Shown here piece after piece: positions 43,491-54,690 of a stretch of DNA of 64,000 nt. Origin of the DNA: Piezodorus guildinii (Eukaryota; Arthropoda; Insecta; Hemiptera; Pentatomidae); assembly GCA_023052935.1 (NCBI GenBank), contig CM041298.1:25091692-25155691 (forward strand), given 5' to 3'. Every line of letters starts with the position of its first letter. The stretch's first letter is position 1. The notes below the pieces were generated by a model. That model was not told where the DNA came from. It made no database searches and saw only the letters and a list, made by a program, of their open reading frames with translations. A program made the translations under genes and the position numbers.

Positions 43491-43937
43491 TTTTTTCTCT
43501 TTCAAAATGATCTTATCGGTATTGATTAAACTCGCTATATCTATATAATTTAATGGGCTTTAATATGATGTAGATTTCATTGTGATTGAAATAGTTGGAC
43601 AGATCTTCAATGCCGATATTTTAAATATTCTTCCTATAAACTACCTTTAATTTTGTACATTCCAAAAGATTAACCGTACCGTATTAATGGCATTGATGAA
43701 AGACGGATAAACATTCAAGTTGGGTGAATTTGATGATCAACAAAAGAGAGTATAAAAGAGCATAACTATTTTTTTCTTTGTAATTTTTTTTAATTATAAG
43801 AACAGTATTATAGATATATACCGTTGGAAAGAGAAAGATTTTAGAATAAATATTATCAGATACACAAAGTTGTAAAAGGTAATATAAAGTGATGAATAGG
43901 GAATAAACTTATTACTGATTAACAATTTCATATAGAA

Positions 43938-44600
43938 TAGAATAGATTAAAAAAAAATTTTGGGACAGGGTCCCATTAGAACAATTGATATGTACAACTA
44001 AGGTATACAATGTGTCTTTTTTTTATAATATTTTATATTTTTTCATAATTAATTTTTATTTATAATGATATCAGAAGAAAAAAAAAAGGATAAAAGTATG
44101 TAATAAAGTAAATAAGTAAAATTAATAACTTTTTATTGATTAAAGTGTTGAACAAAACAAAACATTGAAACTGATTCATAAACTAATATTAATACATACA
44201 ATAAATAATAATTTTTTTCTTTATGAATTGATATTTGATTAGAAATATCATGCTTGTTGAGGGTCTGTTTGATATGACATTAGGTACTGGAACAGCTAGG
44301 ACTTGAATGATGGTAGGGAAGAAGCATGGCGGATATGAGTAGGTAATGGAATTCCAGAGAGTAGTAGACCAAGAAAGTATGAAGATCTAATGTTTTGTTG
44401 TACGGAAAGAAATGTAAAGGTAAGAATGGCGAATCTTCGAGGAGTGGATTGCGATTTAAATTCCCAAGTCTGTGGGTATAATAGGGAGTTGATGGTTTGG
44501 TAAAGGGTATAGTCATAGAAAATATTGTCTGCGGATAGAGGGAAGGTGCCACTTTAATTCGCTGTGTAAATGGGTCACATGAGACATCTTCGCTTGCTGA
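43938..44600 (-). pseudogene. CR1-like LINE fragment with 3' end
   Basis: The minus strand ends with hairpin GGGAC-CCT-GTCCC (43962-43974) and an (ATTCT)n tail (43934-43950). 44280-44570 is an open minus-strand frame of ~90 codons corresponding to the RT C-terminal tail. The part between is AT-rich 3' UTR. The terminal tail differs from the (CATTT)n of the 22-26 kb copy, so it is another subfamily. Confidence 0.6.
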
Positions 44601-44616
44601 GGAAAATATTTGTTTA

Positions 44617-44903
44617 ATTTATTTGTGATAGTTTACCACTGTATTAAAGAACACAATAAGTAAATATGAGAATGAAAAAAAAAAAAAGTCATGAAAATGC
44701 TGAGAAAGAACTACCCAGTGTAGCACTTCACGAACTATTTTAAGCAGTAGGTTTACCGAAGCCACCTTCTTTTCAGTCGCCTTGGAGGGTTATCAGGGAT
44801 ATCTAAGGAAGATAAATTACGGACAAGTGGGTTTGTATGGGCAGGAAGTTGAGAATGGAAAAGAGGAGTATCTATCACGGGATATGTCTGCAACAAATTA
44901 GGA
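44617..44903 (-). pseudogene. Jockey LINE 3' fragment
   Basis: The minus strand encodes the C-terminal 'FHSQLPAHTNPLVRNLSS' and 'DNPPRRLKRRW' block (frame at 44753-44956 partly). The 3' UTR word 'ctgggtagttctt' follows. It is truncated at 'gtctgcaacaaattagg'. Confidence 0.75.
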
Positions 44904-45075
44904 CAAATCTTAAAAATATGCTCATAAAATATAATTATATTATATAATCTAATCATATGTTTCCAACAAAAATGAATAATAAAATTTTATCAAATCAACT
45001 TAAAATATCTTTAATAGTTTTAAATTAATTTTAACAGTCGAAGTAAGTAAAGGCGTGTGTTCTCCGCACCAGAAT

Positions 45076-46105
45076 TTTTTTTTATATTCTCTCAATGATA
45101 CTTTTTAAATAAAAAAATGCATATTGTTCACTCTGAATTTGAAATGCTTACCCGTTAAATAAATCCTTGAGTTTATTGATTAAAACATAATCTTTCCCTT
45201 GGTGGAGAAACCCCTAAGACAGAACGGCAATAAAAGCGAGCCATCCCCTCACTCTAGTGCTGCACTGGAAGCAATCACTATTTTATTTAACCAAGCCTTT
45301 CCAGTTAAGCTAGCCTCCTTCGGTTCTAAAGATTTGCTGAGCAAGGAAAGTGTTTCTCTATTTGTATTAGGAAGGGGTTACTCGGCTTAATATACTAAGT
45401 ATATATCTTTAAAGTCCTTAGGAGTGTTAGAAAATGTTTTATATTTATTACTAGTGAACCGCCAATGGTTCGCACCGGTAAAAATTAGAATGAAAAGTCA
45501 TTTAATTTAAAAAATGTAAGGACCAATTTAGAGTTTATCGCTTTGGAATAATCAGTTTATCGTAACGAAAGTATAGTAAATCCGACCCCGCGGCTTTTTT
45601 GACTCAAATTTAGAGGAATCAATTCGGTATTGATTAAAAACAAATCAACTAAATTTTTACCTTTTTAATTTAACACTGTTTTAAGATTTTTTTTAAAATC
45701 TGTTTTAATTATTATTTTTTTTATAATGTTAAATTTGAAATTGACTAATGATGATTTTTTCCTTGGTTCTTAGGAGACAAAAGCATGAAAAAATAATAGA
45801 TCATAATTCTTAAAAGAAAACCCAATTTTTAGGGAAGAAAGAAACCCAAAACATGTTTTTTATTTAAACATTTTTGAAATGTGTCAATCAACGATTTTTT
45901 TTTTATTCATAAAATGTCTTTTTTACTCCTCTATAGTCAGGTTTTTTTTTCGTTTTTTTTAATGAGATGGATATGAAAAAATAAAAACACACTTTTTTTC
46001 TAAAATCTTGAATTACTCATATATTTCTTATTATTTGTGATCACAAATTCAGAAGTAACCAAAATTTTACAAATGTTGGTAATAAACAGGTACTTTATTT
46101 ATTTA
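45076..46105. other. No gene recognised; possible Helitron 3' end at 45451
   Basis: On the minus strand 45451-45476 reads GAACC-attggc-GGTTC followed by ACTAG and then host T, the hairpin-plus-CTAG form of a Helitron 3' terminus. No TC-type opposite end is seen. A 63-codon plus-strand frame at 45199-45390 has no recognisable motif. The rest is AT-rich. Confidence 0.4.
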
Positions 46106-46917
46106 AATTAAAAATATATATATATTTATTCAATATAGTATTTACAACTGTATAAGAATACAATAAGTAAATATGTAGAATGAAAATAAAGTCATAAAAT
46201 GTCTTGAGAAAGAACTACCCAGTGGATAGCACTTCACTAACTATTTTAATACAGTAGGTCCCGAGGCCACCTTCTTTTCATCGCCTTGGAGGGTTAATCA
46301 GGGATATCGAGTGAAGATAAATTACGGACAAGTGGGTTTGTATGGGCAGGGAGTTTAGAATGGAAAGAGGAGTATCTATCACGGGCTATGTCTGCAACAA
46401 ATAGGATGTTTAGGTCATTATGGAGGAGTTGATTTGTGACAAAATAAGGAGCATTCAGGATTTTTCGATTGATGAAGGACTGGATGCGGGAGGAATTAGA
46501 TGGTTTCGTAGAACTCGATTCCATATGTCCTATTATAGGGTGAACTATACTGGAAGTTTTGAACGTTTGTCTAGTAAGTGTTGAAGTAATCGATACTTCG
46601 AGCAGTTTCTTGTCGTTTCAGTCTTGTGTGAGGATTCCAAGTAAGGCGCTTATCAAGATGGAGACCTACGTATCCGATTTGTTCTACAGAAGTAACGGTA
46701 ATGTTATTACAGGATACTGGGGGGCAGGAAGTCATCGGTTTGCGACGAAGGGTAAAGTTGATTTGGTGATATTTCTTGGGGTTTATTTTAATCCTCCAAT
46801 TTTGAAACCATTCTTCAATGGCTGTGATGTGGGACAGAAGGATTTGGGATGCAGTAATTGGATCATTATAGACGGATAAGACACACGTGTCATTAGCATA
46901 AGTGTTGAGGACAGTGC
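46106..46917 (-). pseudogene. 5'-truncated Jockey LINE
   Basis: Minus strand from RT motif C region ('TYANDTCVLS', 46880-46910) to the 3' end. Pieces of 'DNPPRRLKRRW' (46265-46300) and 'SNSSRIQSF' (46460-46505) are readable, with frameshifts and a ~50-bp loss near 46520-46540. The 5' end stops at 'gaggacagtg', the same base as the copy at 61302. Confidence 0.75.
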
Positions 46918-46925
46918 ACCTTCAT

Positions 46926-47225
46926 TTTTTTTTTTTTTTTTTTTTTTTTATTACTTTTATATAAACCTTAAGAAATATCAAGATGATCTTACTTTTGTTT
47001 TAGCATATTTATTTACATTTACTACTGTATTCTATACATCATGTAAATGTGACGGACAAATTAAAATGTCGTGAAATACATGTAGGGACGCTACCCATTG
47101 GCATCATTCTAAAAATATTCTAAACTAGAAGGACTCGGGGCCATCTTCTTTTCAAACGCCCCAAAGGATTATCAGGAATCGAAGATGGTTAGAGTTAAGA
47201 AGAAGTGTTTTAAAGTGGGAAGCAT
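46926..47225 (-). pseudogene. 5'-truncated Jockey LINE, short
   Basis: A T-run of about 22 (46926-46948) is its poly(A). The minus strand encodes a diverged 'DNPLGRLKRRWPRVLL' end (47135-47180). It abuts the previous Jockey fragment, so the two insertions are nested or adjacent. Confidence 0.7.
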
Positions 47226-47499
47226 ACTTCTTAAAGGTACTTTTTATTATTTTACAAACTGACTCCTAATTATTTCTATCTATAATTTCAAGAGTCGACC
47301 ATACATAGTCAATTTATTGTTATTATAAAAAAAAAAATCTGGTGCGCGCAACATATGACTTGCACTTACCTCCGCTGTTAAAATCAATTTAAGAATTTTT
47401 AAAAAATTTGAAGATACAAATAAATTGTTAAAAAAATAATTATTTTTCATTTCAATACAAACATGTGTTTTGTTAAATAACCTATTATATTTTTATCTA

Positions 47500-49129
47500 G
47501 GGGAAAGTTGCCTATATCGTACCAGCGCCTAAATCGTACCACTTTAATATTTTGTAAAGTACAGTATAAAGCAGCAATCTACAGGCAAAACCTAGAACTA
47601 AGATTCATTTCAGCCATCTTGGTTAATAACAAACGTTGTGACGCTGTACGTTTCTTTGTGGTGTCGATTTATTTAAAAATCAGTGTTCTTTTGTAAATTT
47701 TAGTGTTGTGATCTAAGGATATTGTGAAAATCCAGGTAAAAAATTGTATAACTTATCATAACTATAGTAATTTACATTCCTTAAGCTACATTTTCATATA
47801 TAGAAACTTCACCTGAAATAGATTTTATTTTGGTTTTAGTAGCGTTGTTTCGATCATTACTCGGTTGCCTATTTCGTACCACTGCCCAGTTTCTAAAATC
47901 GTACCAGTACGAATTAAGAAACTTATATATTTTTTGTTTGCGATTCTTTGATTAAACGTTTTTATTGCTTAGCTGAAGCCTTTGCTTTGTTCTGTTACAG
48001 AATGAGCATCAAAAGACAATATGGGAAATGGTCAATAGAAGAAATGTCGTTAGCAATAGCTGCTTATAAAAACGGGGACCTAGGTTTCAACGAATGTTGC
48101 AGACAATATAACATTCCCAAACCAACTTTTAAAAGGCATTTAGAATCACGCAATGTAATTGCTAATGAAGATAAAAAATCATTAGGGAGAACTGCTACAT
48201 TATCTCCTGAAATAGAATCAGCTCTGGTACAGCATATCATAAATTTAGAAGAATTTATGTTTGGGTTAACAATTAATGATGTCCGCCGACTCGCCTTCGA
48301 AATAGCAGAAAGAAATAATTATTTTTAAAAGACTAAGAATGCATCCTGACTTGAAAGTTGGTGCACCACCCGGTAGCGTTGTTGAAATTTCTGAGTCAGG
48401 ATGCATTAACACCGATTTGTTTGTAAAGTGGCTGCAACATTTCGTTAAGTGGGTAAAGCCATCAAGAGAGCGTAAGGTTTTGCTGGTTTTGGATGGGCAT
48501 ACGACCCATTCAAAAAATATTGAAGCTCTAGACATAGCTCGGGAAAATGGAATTATCCGTTTGCAGTTACCAGCTCATACTACGCACCGCCTCCAACCTC
48601 TGGATAAGACTTTTTTTGGTCTACAATCTTTCTACGTTCAAAATTGGCTTAGATCTAATCCTGGACTGGGCATAATTCAGTTTCAGGTATCAAAATTGAT
48701 GACTGAAGCGTATAGAGTAAAGCAGCTATAATAGCTAATGCCGTGAGTGGGTTTCAAATCATCGGGATATGGCCCCCAAATAAGGACGTGAAGTTCCAAG
48801 CGAAATTGTTTACTAAATTTTATTGGAAATAAAACACTTTCTTTTCATTGATCATTTCGTTTATTTTAACCTATATTAAATACCTGGTACGATTTTGGAA
48901 ACCACTGGTACGATTTGGGAAACCAGTTTCCCAATTCGTACCATTTGCAGGGTTCTATTGTAACTTATATATTTCAGAAATATGTTGTTTTTTAAAACTG
49001 AAAAGAATATTATTACATGCGTCAATATTTTCTTAATATTATGTGAAAACATGGTTGAATTATTGTTAATCGTTTTCCCGTAAAAAAAAATAAAATGTTA
49101 AAAGTGGTACGATATAGGCAACCTTCCCC
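47500..49129 (+). mobile_element. pogo/Tigger-like DNA transposon (1630 bp)
   Basis: 25-bp terminal inverted repeats GGGGAAAGTTGCCTATATCG... (one mismatch between ends) lie inside a TA duplication (47498-47499, 49130-49131). The motif TCGTACCA, part of the terminal repeat, recurs in both subterminal regions. The encoded transposase is a pogo/jerky type but internally deleted. Full elements in this group are usually 2-3 kb. Confidence 0.92.
48002..48731 (+). pseudogene. pogo-like transposase, internally deleted
   Basis: The ATG at 48002 directly follows 'ttctgttacag', a good splice acceptor, so a 5' leader intron is plausible. The first 109 codons carry a psq-type helix-turn-helix ('SIEEMSLAIAAYKNGDLGFN', 'IPKPTFKRHL') and the start of the CENP-B-like region, ending with TAA at 48326. 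A second frame (48339-48731) holds the later half of a DDE domain: 'LLVLDGHTTHS' (second Asp) and 'LPAHTTHRLQPLDKTFFG' (third acidic residue). The stretch with the first Asp is missing. It is not a working enzyme. Confidence 0.88.
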
Positions 49130-49830
49130 TACTAGTTAATTTTGTCGGCTTTTCCTCCCTCTCCATTAACCTATAAAATTACGTATATTAGATAATATTT
49201 TTTCTAAATTCCTTAGCTATCCAACAGTATATCATATGTCTATATTACTATTCTTGTGTTTAAAAACACAAAAATTGCATAAAAAAAATGTTTGTACTTT
49301 TCTGCTTTATTTGTTTATCAAATTCGCTCAACTTCCATATTTTTCCGGTATTTATAAATACTGATAAGATGATCTTCCAAATTTTTTGAAATCTATATAA
49401 TTAAAAATACTTTAAAAGAAGAAAAAAAAAAAATATATCGGCATTTAAGCTATCTCAGACTATTTCAATTAGGATGAAATTTACTTGATGTTAAAGCCCA
49501 TTTAAGTTTATATCGATTTAGCGAGTTTAATCAAAATCGTTGGAACCATTTTTGAGAAAGTTGTAAAAAGGTGCAATATGCATAGTACAAAGAGGCTCTT
49601 CTGGTAAGCTGATTTTGATTAAAACGTTTCTTTAACATCTCGGGCGTATATTTGTCTTAAATATGAAATTTCAGTTTCACAGGACTTTTCGTTTTCGCGT
49701 GAGTTTGGTTATTCGGACTCAGGGGACCCTAAAGCGTGTATTTATGTTGAATACTGGAATTCAAAGATTTTCATCGCAATACTTTCCCTTACTATATATT
49801 TCATATATAGGTAAGTGAAAGTAAAATTGA

Positions 49831-50299
49831 GAACTTATTAAGGTTCCTATAATAACTCTGGTTATCATGCACTTGAATTTCTGAATTTCTATTGTGAAAG
49901 TAAATTTTTCCCTGAATAGCTCGATGTATTCTTATAAATAAACTGGTACGGATCGATTCCTAAGATGAATCTTGAACCAGATGCCAGAGGTAACCGAATT
50001 GTATTGAACTAAGCTGGAAGTAGTGAGGTGGAGAGAAGTTAAAGGGATTATGATAGGCCTCCAAGAGGGAACTTAGTATTCCGAGGCTTGGTCCAAACCA
50101 AACCGCAAGGGGCGAGGTGGGTCGGCAATGAGGCTGGTTGGACTCCTGGATCGGTTAGCTGTCGTCTCAGATCTCAGCTCGTTCGGCATGATTAAGATCT
50201 AACTCGAGATTAACTGTCGCTCAGAACCAAAGACCCCATTCTCGTTCTGAAGGAAACTTTGAAACGTGCCACCAACAACCTCAAAGCGGGTGAGAAAAA
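49831..50299. other. No gene recognised; unassigned GC-richer patch
   Basis: 49990-50290 has many G+C-rich words ('aaaccgcaaggggcgaggtg', 'gtcggcaatgaggctggttg'), no long frame, no tRNA boxes and no second copy in the window. Similar in character to 11580-11870 and 18340-18600. Confidence 0.3.
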
Positions 50300-50432
50300 A
50301 TCTTGTGCGCGCAACACACGACTTTCACTTACCTCCGTTTTTAAAATCGATTAAAGAATTTTTAAAAACAGTTAGAGATAAAATAGAATGAAAACATTAA
50401 ATAATTAATTTGATTGAATTTCTCTATAAACA

Positions 50433-51633
50433 CTAGCTGTTTCCCGCGCCTTCGTCTGCGTCAATTTCTGTTATTATGATCGAGATTAAGAAGTTTTTAA
50501 ATGAATATATTGGGTTGTCCGTAAAATTCCTAGAGAAATTTGGGCAAAAATTAAAATTGATGAACAGCTTAAAATGTATTCATTTAATCTACAAAATGGT
50601 TACCGCCGGCATAAAAGGCCTTTACCCCTTTTTTCCCGAAACCCTATCCTTACTCCTGAAGAACAATGTTATATCGTTGGATCAATGTATATACATCACA
50701 TTTATGTTGCAAACGTGACTATATAACACAATTACGTTACACCTAAAATATATCGAATAATTTTGGGTATGCCTACTTCTATTGGATCGCTATTGTATAT
50801 TTAATAGAATTAAATGGCAACTTATTAGGATAATGTTAGAATTATGGTTGATGAGGAAAGTGATTTAAAAACAACTTAACCTATTACTATAATAAATCTA
50901 ATACGACTATAAATATCTTGTTTCTAATATCGATACACATTAAAAAAATAAAACAAAACTACACTTCTTTATCTTTGTTTGAGGTTTGGTGAATTCAATT
51001 TGATAAATAGAACAATTTAAATAAAAATTGCTACAAATTACGAAAGATGTTGATAATGACTATGTTGAATGAGGTTATATAAAAGAAATACAGGTGAATA
51101 GCAATGAACTACTCTGTTTGTGATAAATAAAATATATTATTATTTCATGTCAGATATAAATTTGATTTACTCAATGTTACAATTACATACCAGAACCAAG
51201 TAGCCACATCCAAATTATTCAATAACATGGTTTTATATTTTAAACATAACCGTTATATACCATCATAACTGCTTTGCAACTCATAGTAATATGTATTTTA
51301 TTAAAACTGGAAACTATAATGTGAATATATGTTTTATAAATAATAACACATAGAAAAAAATCAACACACACTTATTTTTGAATTAATAATCACATATGTG
51401 AAGATATGGGAAGGTTACTATAGGGAACCTGTGTTGCCACAGTTAAACAAATTTTGTTCACGTTTTAGAAAAATATATTTTTCAACCATTTAGAATAGTA
51501 ATAAAAACTATCCTATCATTCAAGTTGGACCAAATAACAGATACTTACGAAGTTTGAATAAAGTCGGTTCAGTAATTTCAGAGTTTATTGCGAACAAACA
51601 TTGTGACACGAGATTTTTATATATATATATAGA
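50433..51633 (-). mobile_element. Non-autonomous Helitron, second family (1201 bp)
   Basis: The minus strand starts TCTATATATATATATAAAAA (51633 downward) and ends ...GGGAAACAGCTAG (50433). It is placed between the A and T of the M1 word 'aaacatgtgtttt' with no duplication. No Rep/helicase frame. Only the CTAG end and the first few bases resemble the 29325 Helitron, so this is a different family. The 80-codon frame at 50476 has no known motif. Confidence 0.85.
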
Positions 51634-52210
51634 TGTGTTTTATTAAAAATTCTATTGTATTATTATATAAAATAATCAGTTAATTTTATCGGATTTTCAT
51701 CAATCTTTATTAACTTTTAATAGAATTTGTATAAGATAATATTTTTTCTAAAATCTTTAGCTTTCAAACGGAATATTGTTCATCTATATCACTGTTCTTA
51801 TGTTCAAAAACGAAAAACTACGTTAAAAAATATTTTTGCAGTTTTCTCATTTAGTTAGATATCGAATTAATTCAAATTATATATTTACATGTTTTTTATC
51901 GTCGATAACAAGACTATATTGTTATTTTTTTAGAAGTTTGTAAGTTCGAGTCGCACTAGTGCTGTAGACCTAGAGTCGCGAGACGGCGGAATAAGTTATT
52001 TTTTTAGTATCGAAAAAATTAAAGGTTCATTAGTGGAAGAAATTTTGAAATGTCGGCATTTAAGCCCTGTTAGACTATTTTAATCAGGATAAAACTTACA
52101 TGATATTAAAGCCCATCAAATTTTACATCAATATAGCAAGTTTACTCAAAATCGTTATAAAGTGGCCCTTTTAGTTAGCCGATTCTGGCAAAATAGTTGC
52201 TGTAACCTTC

Positions 52211-52842
52211 TGGTTGGTTGGTTGTTTTTTTAAAATTTTAATGGCACAAAACATCGCGGTCATCAGTGCCAGATATTTTCATTTTATAGAAGGTTAATTT
52301 AAGATAAATGGTGTTAGTTAGAACATTAAAAGATATATTCATTAAAATATATTATAATATATGTAAAAAAAGAATAATAAAAATAAGTAAAAAAATAAAT
52401 AAATAAAAAAATATATAATAAATAAATATATTAAGATTGATTTTAAATTTTAGTTATTTTTTTTTTATATAAATTCATAATTAAAATCAATTAAGTCAAG
52501 ATGGAAGCAATAGTAGTTCAAATCTGCTTGTAAAAATCCATTTGAGAGAGAAGACACATTAATTCATCAATCCTTTTCTCATTGTTTCCCAAAGCATCTG
52601 CGACGTTGCTTGGTATTATTTTTGTTCAGTTGTCTGGTGTAGAAGGAACATTCTTCAAAAATGTGAGCTATGGTCAAGGTTCCCCTACAATGCTTGCATC
52701 TTGGGGGCAATTCTTTTGATATTATGTGTCCATGCGTTAGCCGTGTGTGTCCGATTCTCAGGCGGGCCAGGACCACCTCCTCCGACTTGAGGTTTTCCAA
52801 GGTTTTACCTCTTTCTTAATCGCTTTGACCTTAACCTTAACC
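52211..52842 (-). pseudogene. I-group-like LINE 3' fragment
   Basis: Minus-strand frame 52579-52800 encodes 'EEVVLARLRIGHTRLTHGH', 'PPRCKHCRGTLTIAHIFEEC', the Cys/His region that follows RNase H in many I/R1/Jockey-superfamily ORFs. The minus-strand 3' end is a (CAAC)n-like tail (52211-52225). GTAACCTTC at 52202-52210 and 52843-52851 is a 9-bp target-site duplication. Confidence 0.75.
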
Positions 52843-53074
52843 GTAACCTTCCGGGCGTATAGTTGTCTTCGATATGAAATTTCAGTTTCGTACGACTTAT
52901 GGGTTTCGCGCTAGACTTACCACACACACAGACCTTTTTGAGGGACTTGGTCATTTGAACTCAGGGGACCTTTAACCTGTACTTCCGGTGAAGAATGGAA
53001 TTCGAAAATTTTCGCGATCGCAATACTTTTCCTTACAATATATTTCATATATAGGTAAGAGGAAGTAAAAAATC

Positions 53075-53364
53075 AAAAGTTGTAAAGCATGATATATTGG
53101 ATTTTATGAAATATACTGGCCTCACTGACTCTACAAAATCACTTAATACTATTACAAATTTGGTACACTCTTTTGAAAATTCAATTTAATCACGACAAAT
53201 CAAAACGCGTAACGTTCACACTACCACAAAACACTTGCCAATCGATTTTTATAGACAACAACCAAATTCCTTAGACCAACTCTGTACATTACTTAGGACT
53301 GACACTCGATCGAAGGGTGGCTTGGGGCCCACGTGTTAAGATGAAAGGACAAACTCTAAACAAC
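53075..53364 (+). pseudogene. Decayed Jockey-like LINE fragment
   Basis: Broken frames read 'INHDKSKRVTFTLPQNTCQS' and 'VHYLGLTLDRRVAWGPRVKM', matching the post-palm part of the Jockey ORF ('INSEKSHQITFTLRRK', 'IRYLGLLLDKRLTW'). It continues past the SINE for a short distance at most. Confidence 0.6.
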
Positions 53365-53375
53365 TGACTGAAAGT

Positions 53376-53668
53376 TTGTTTGTTTGTTTATTTATTTAAC
53401 GTCACTTTATGCTACTATGGCTTATCAGACGATGCTACAGTGGGAGTCCTTAATTTTGCCTATCTAGGTTTTATTAGGATAGGGATCTTTAACGAGTACC
53501 TGACATCGCACAGGCTCGGGACCCCTTTTAACGTCCCCTCCGAAGGACGGCATAACTAAGGATTTTTTACTCCCATTAAAAAATCCTAGGACCACCTGCG
53601 GGTTCGAACCCGTGACCTTTGGCATAGGAGGCTGTTACGCTAGCCACCCAGCTACAAGTGATCCCTTT
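53376..53668 (-). mobile_element. SINE-A reference copy (293 bp)
   Basis: The tRNA-derived head is at the right: the minus strand reads 'cttgtagctgggtggctagc' (A-box region) and 'gggttcgaaccc' (B-box, 53602-53613). The tail at the left is (CAAA)n/(ATAA)n on the minus strand. TGACTGAAAGT at 53365-53375 and 53669-53679 is an exact 11-bp target-site duplication. Best-defined member of the family; other copies at 8598, 21523 and 29795. Confidence 0.9.
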
Positions 53669-53710
53669 TGACTGAAAGTATTATAATCTCTTTTATTTAA
53701 TTCATCAGAC

Positions 53711-53790
53711 ATAGGTGGAAAGAATCGGGATTCAGTATTTTTTTTTTAAATATTTTAATTATGTATACGTTTCGGCTCAAGCTTGTGAAG
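53711..53790 (-). mobile_element. Half-copy of the 244-bp palindrome family
   Basis: 'ataggtggaaagaatcggga' and 'acgtttcggctcaagcttgtga' split over 53712-53788 match the left arm of 26639-26882. The element stops before the centre, and the stem II partner and core CTGATGA are missing. Confidence 0.6.
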
Positions 53791-54187
53791 ATATATATAT
53801 TAACCAATGTTTCATATGTATATACCAATTAATAAATATTGAACAAGTTTAATGTATCAGCGTTTCAAAAAATAAAATAAATTATTGGTCGGTTAGGTTC
53901 TCAACTTCAGTCAGTGTTATCACTATATTTAAATAATTTTGACCCCACCATCCTTTCTGTAATATTGTACAAATATATAATAATTGGTAAAGTATAATAT
54001 TATTATGTAATGAAGGTTGGAATTACCGTCGTAACCGCACCCCCTTTGCAAAACATAATCATCCAAGCATACACCTGCAATACAGAGAAACCTTTAGCAG
54101 GATTTCCTTGATGTTTTGACACAACTTTGTAATGATGTAAAGGTTTAATATCCTGGCAAGGCATGATACAATATCATCTCATTTAAC
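53791..54187. other. No gene recognised
   Basis: AT-rich, no frame or repeat match. 54155-54180 is ordinary sequence leading into the palindromic region. Confidence 0.3.
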
Positions 54188-54628
54188 AGTTTGATATCAG
54201 GCGGAATATTATTACGGTGAAAAAAAAAAAAAAAAAAAAAATGATTTCATAACCATTCACATCTATCAACGTTTCGGGGTTGTTTCCCTATTCTGAAGAC
54301 TTATTTTTTTAAAAACACTTTCTCATATATAACTCCCTACTTCACTCCATAGCTTACTGCTATTCGTCCACATGGGTGTTCATAGGCTTACTGTAGAGCA
54401 GTAAGCTATGGAGGGAAGTAGTGAGCTATATATGAGAAAGTGTTTTTAAAAAAATAAGTCTTGAGAATGGGGAAACAACCCCGAAACGTTGATAGATGTG
54501 AATGGTTGTGAAATAAATTAAATAATTAACAAAAGTAAGTTAAGGTGTGCTCATTTAATTGTTAGTATTAAGAAAAACTTCCAGAAAAATTAAAAAAGAA
54601 AAGAAACTTAATTATTATGTAACTAAAA

Positions 54629-54690
<62 letters not shown>

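Larger units (their letters stand above)
43495..45075 (-). mobile_element. M1 copy, reversed, carrying two LINE fragments
   Basis: Read on the minus strand: M1 left end at 45075 ('ctggtgcggagaacacacgc', 'tttacttacttcgactgtt') down to 44905, then interrupted by LINE pieces. It continues from 43935 to 43495 with 'gcccattaaattatatagat', 'aatcaataccgataagatc'. The far right end is missing. Confidence 0.65.
47338..49830 (+). mobile_element. M1 copy split by a pogo-like element
   Basis: M1 left part 47338-47499 ('tctggtgcgcgcaacatatg', '...cctattatatttttatcta') and right part 49130-49830 ('tagttaattttgtcggcttttcc', to 'atataggtaagtgaaagtaaa'). Removing the insertion and one TA restores the normal M1 order. 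Confidence 0.85.
50300..53070 (+). mobile_element. M1 copy split by a Helitron and a LINE tail
   Basis: M1 left end at 50300, internal order interrupted at 50433-51633 and 52211-52842, and right end 'atataggtaagaggaagtaaa' at 53052-53070. The order of M1 blocks on both sides of each insertion is continuous. Confidence 0.85.

Noticed and set aside
45199..45390. 63-residue frame as a small host gene
   Set aside because: No motif, no splice context, no conserved neighbour; length is within chance for this region.
51940..51990. B-box-like 'gttcgagtcgcac' as a tRNA or SINE head
   Set aside because: No A-box at the right distance and it sits within the normal M1 order; a short foreign scrap at most.
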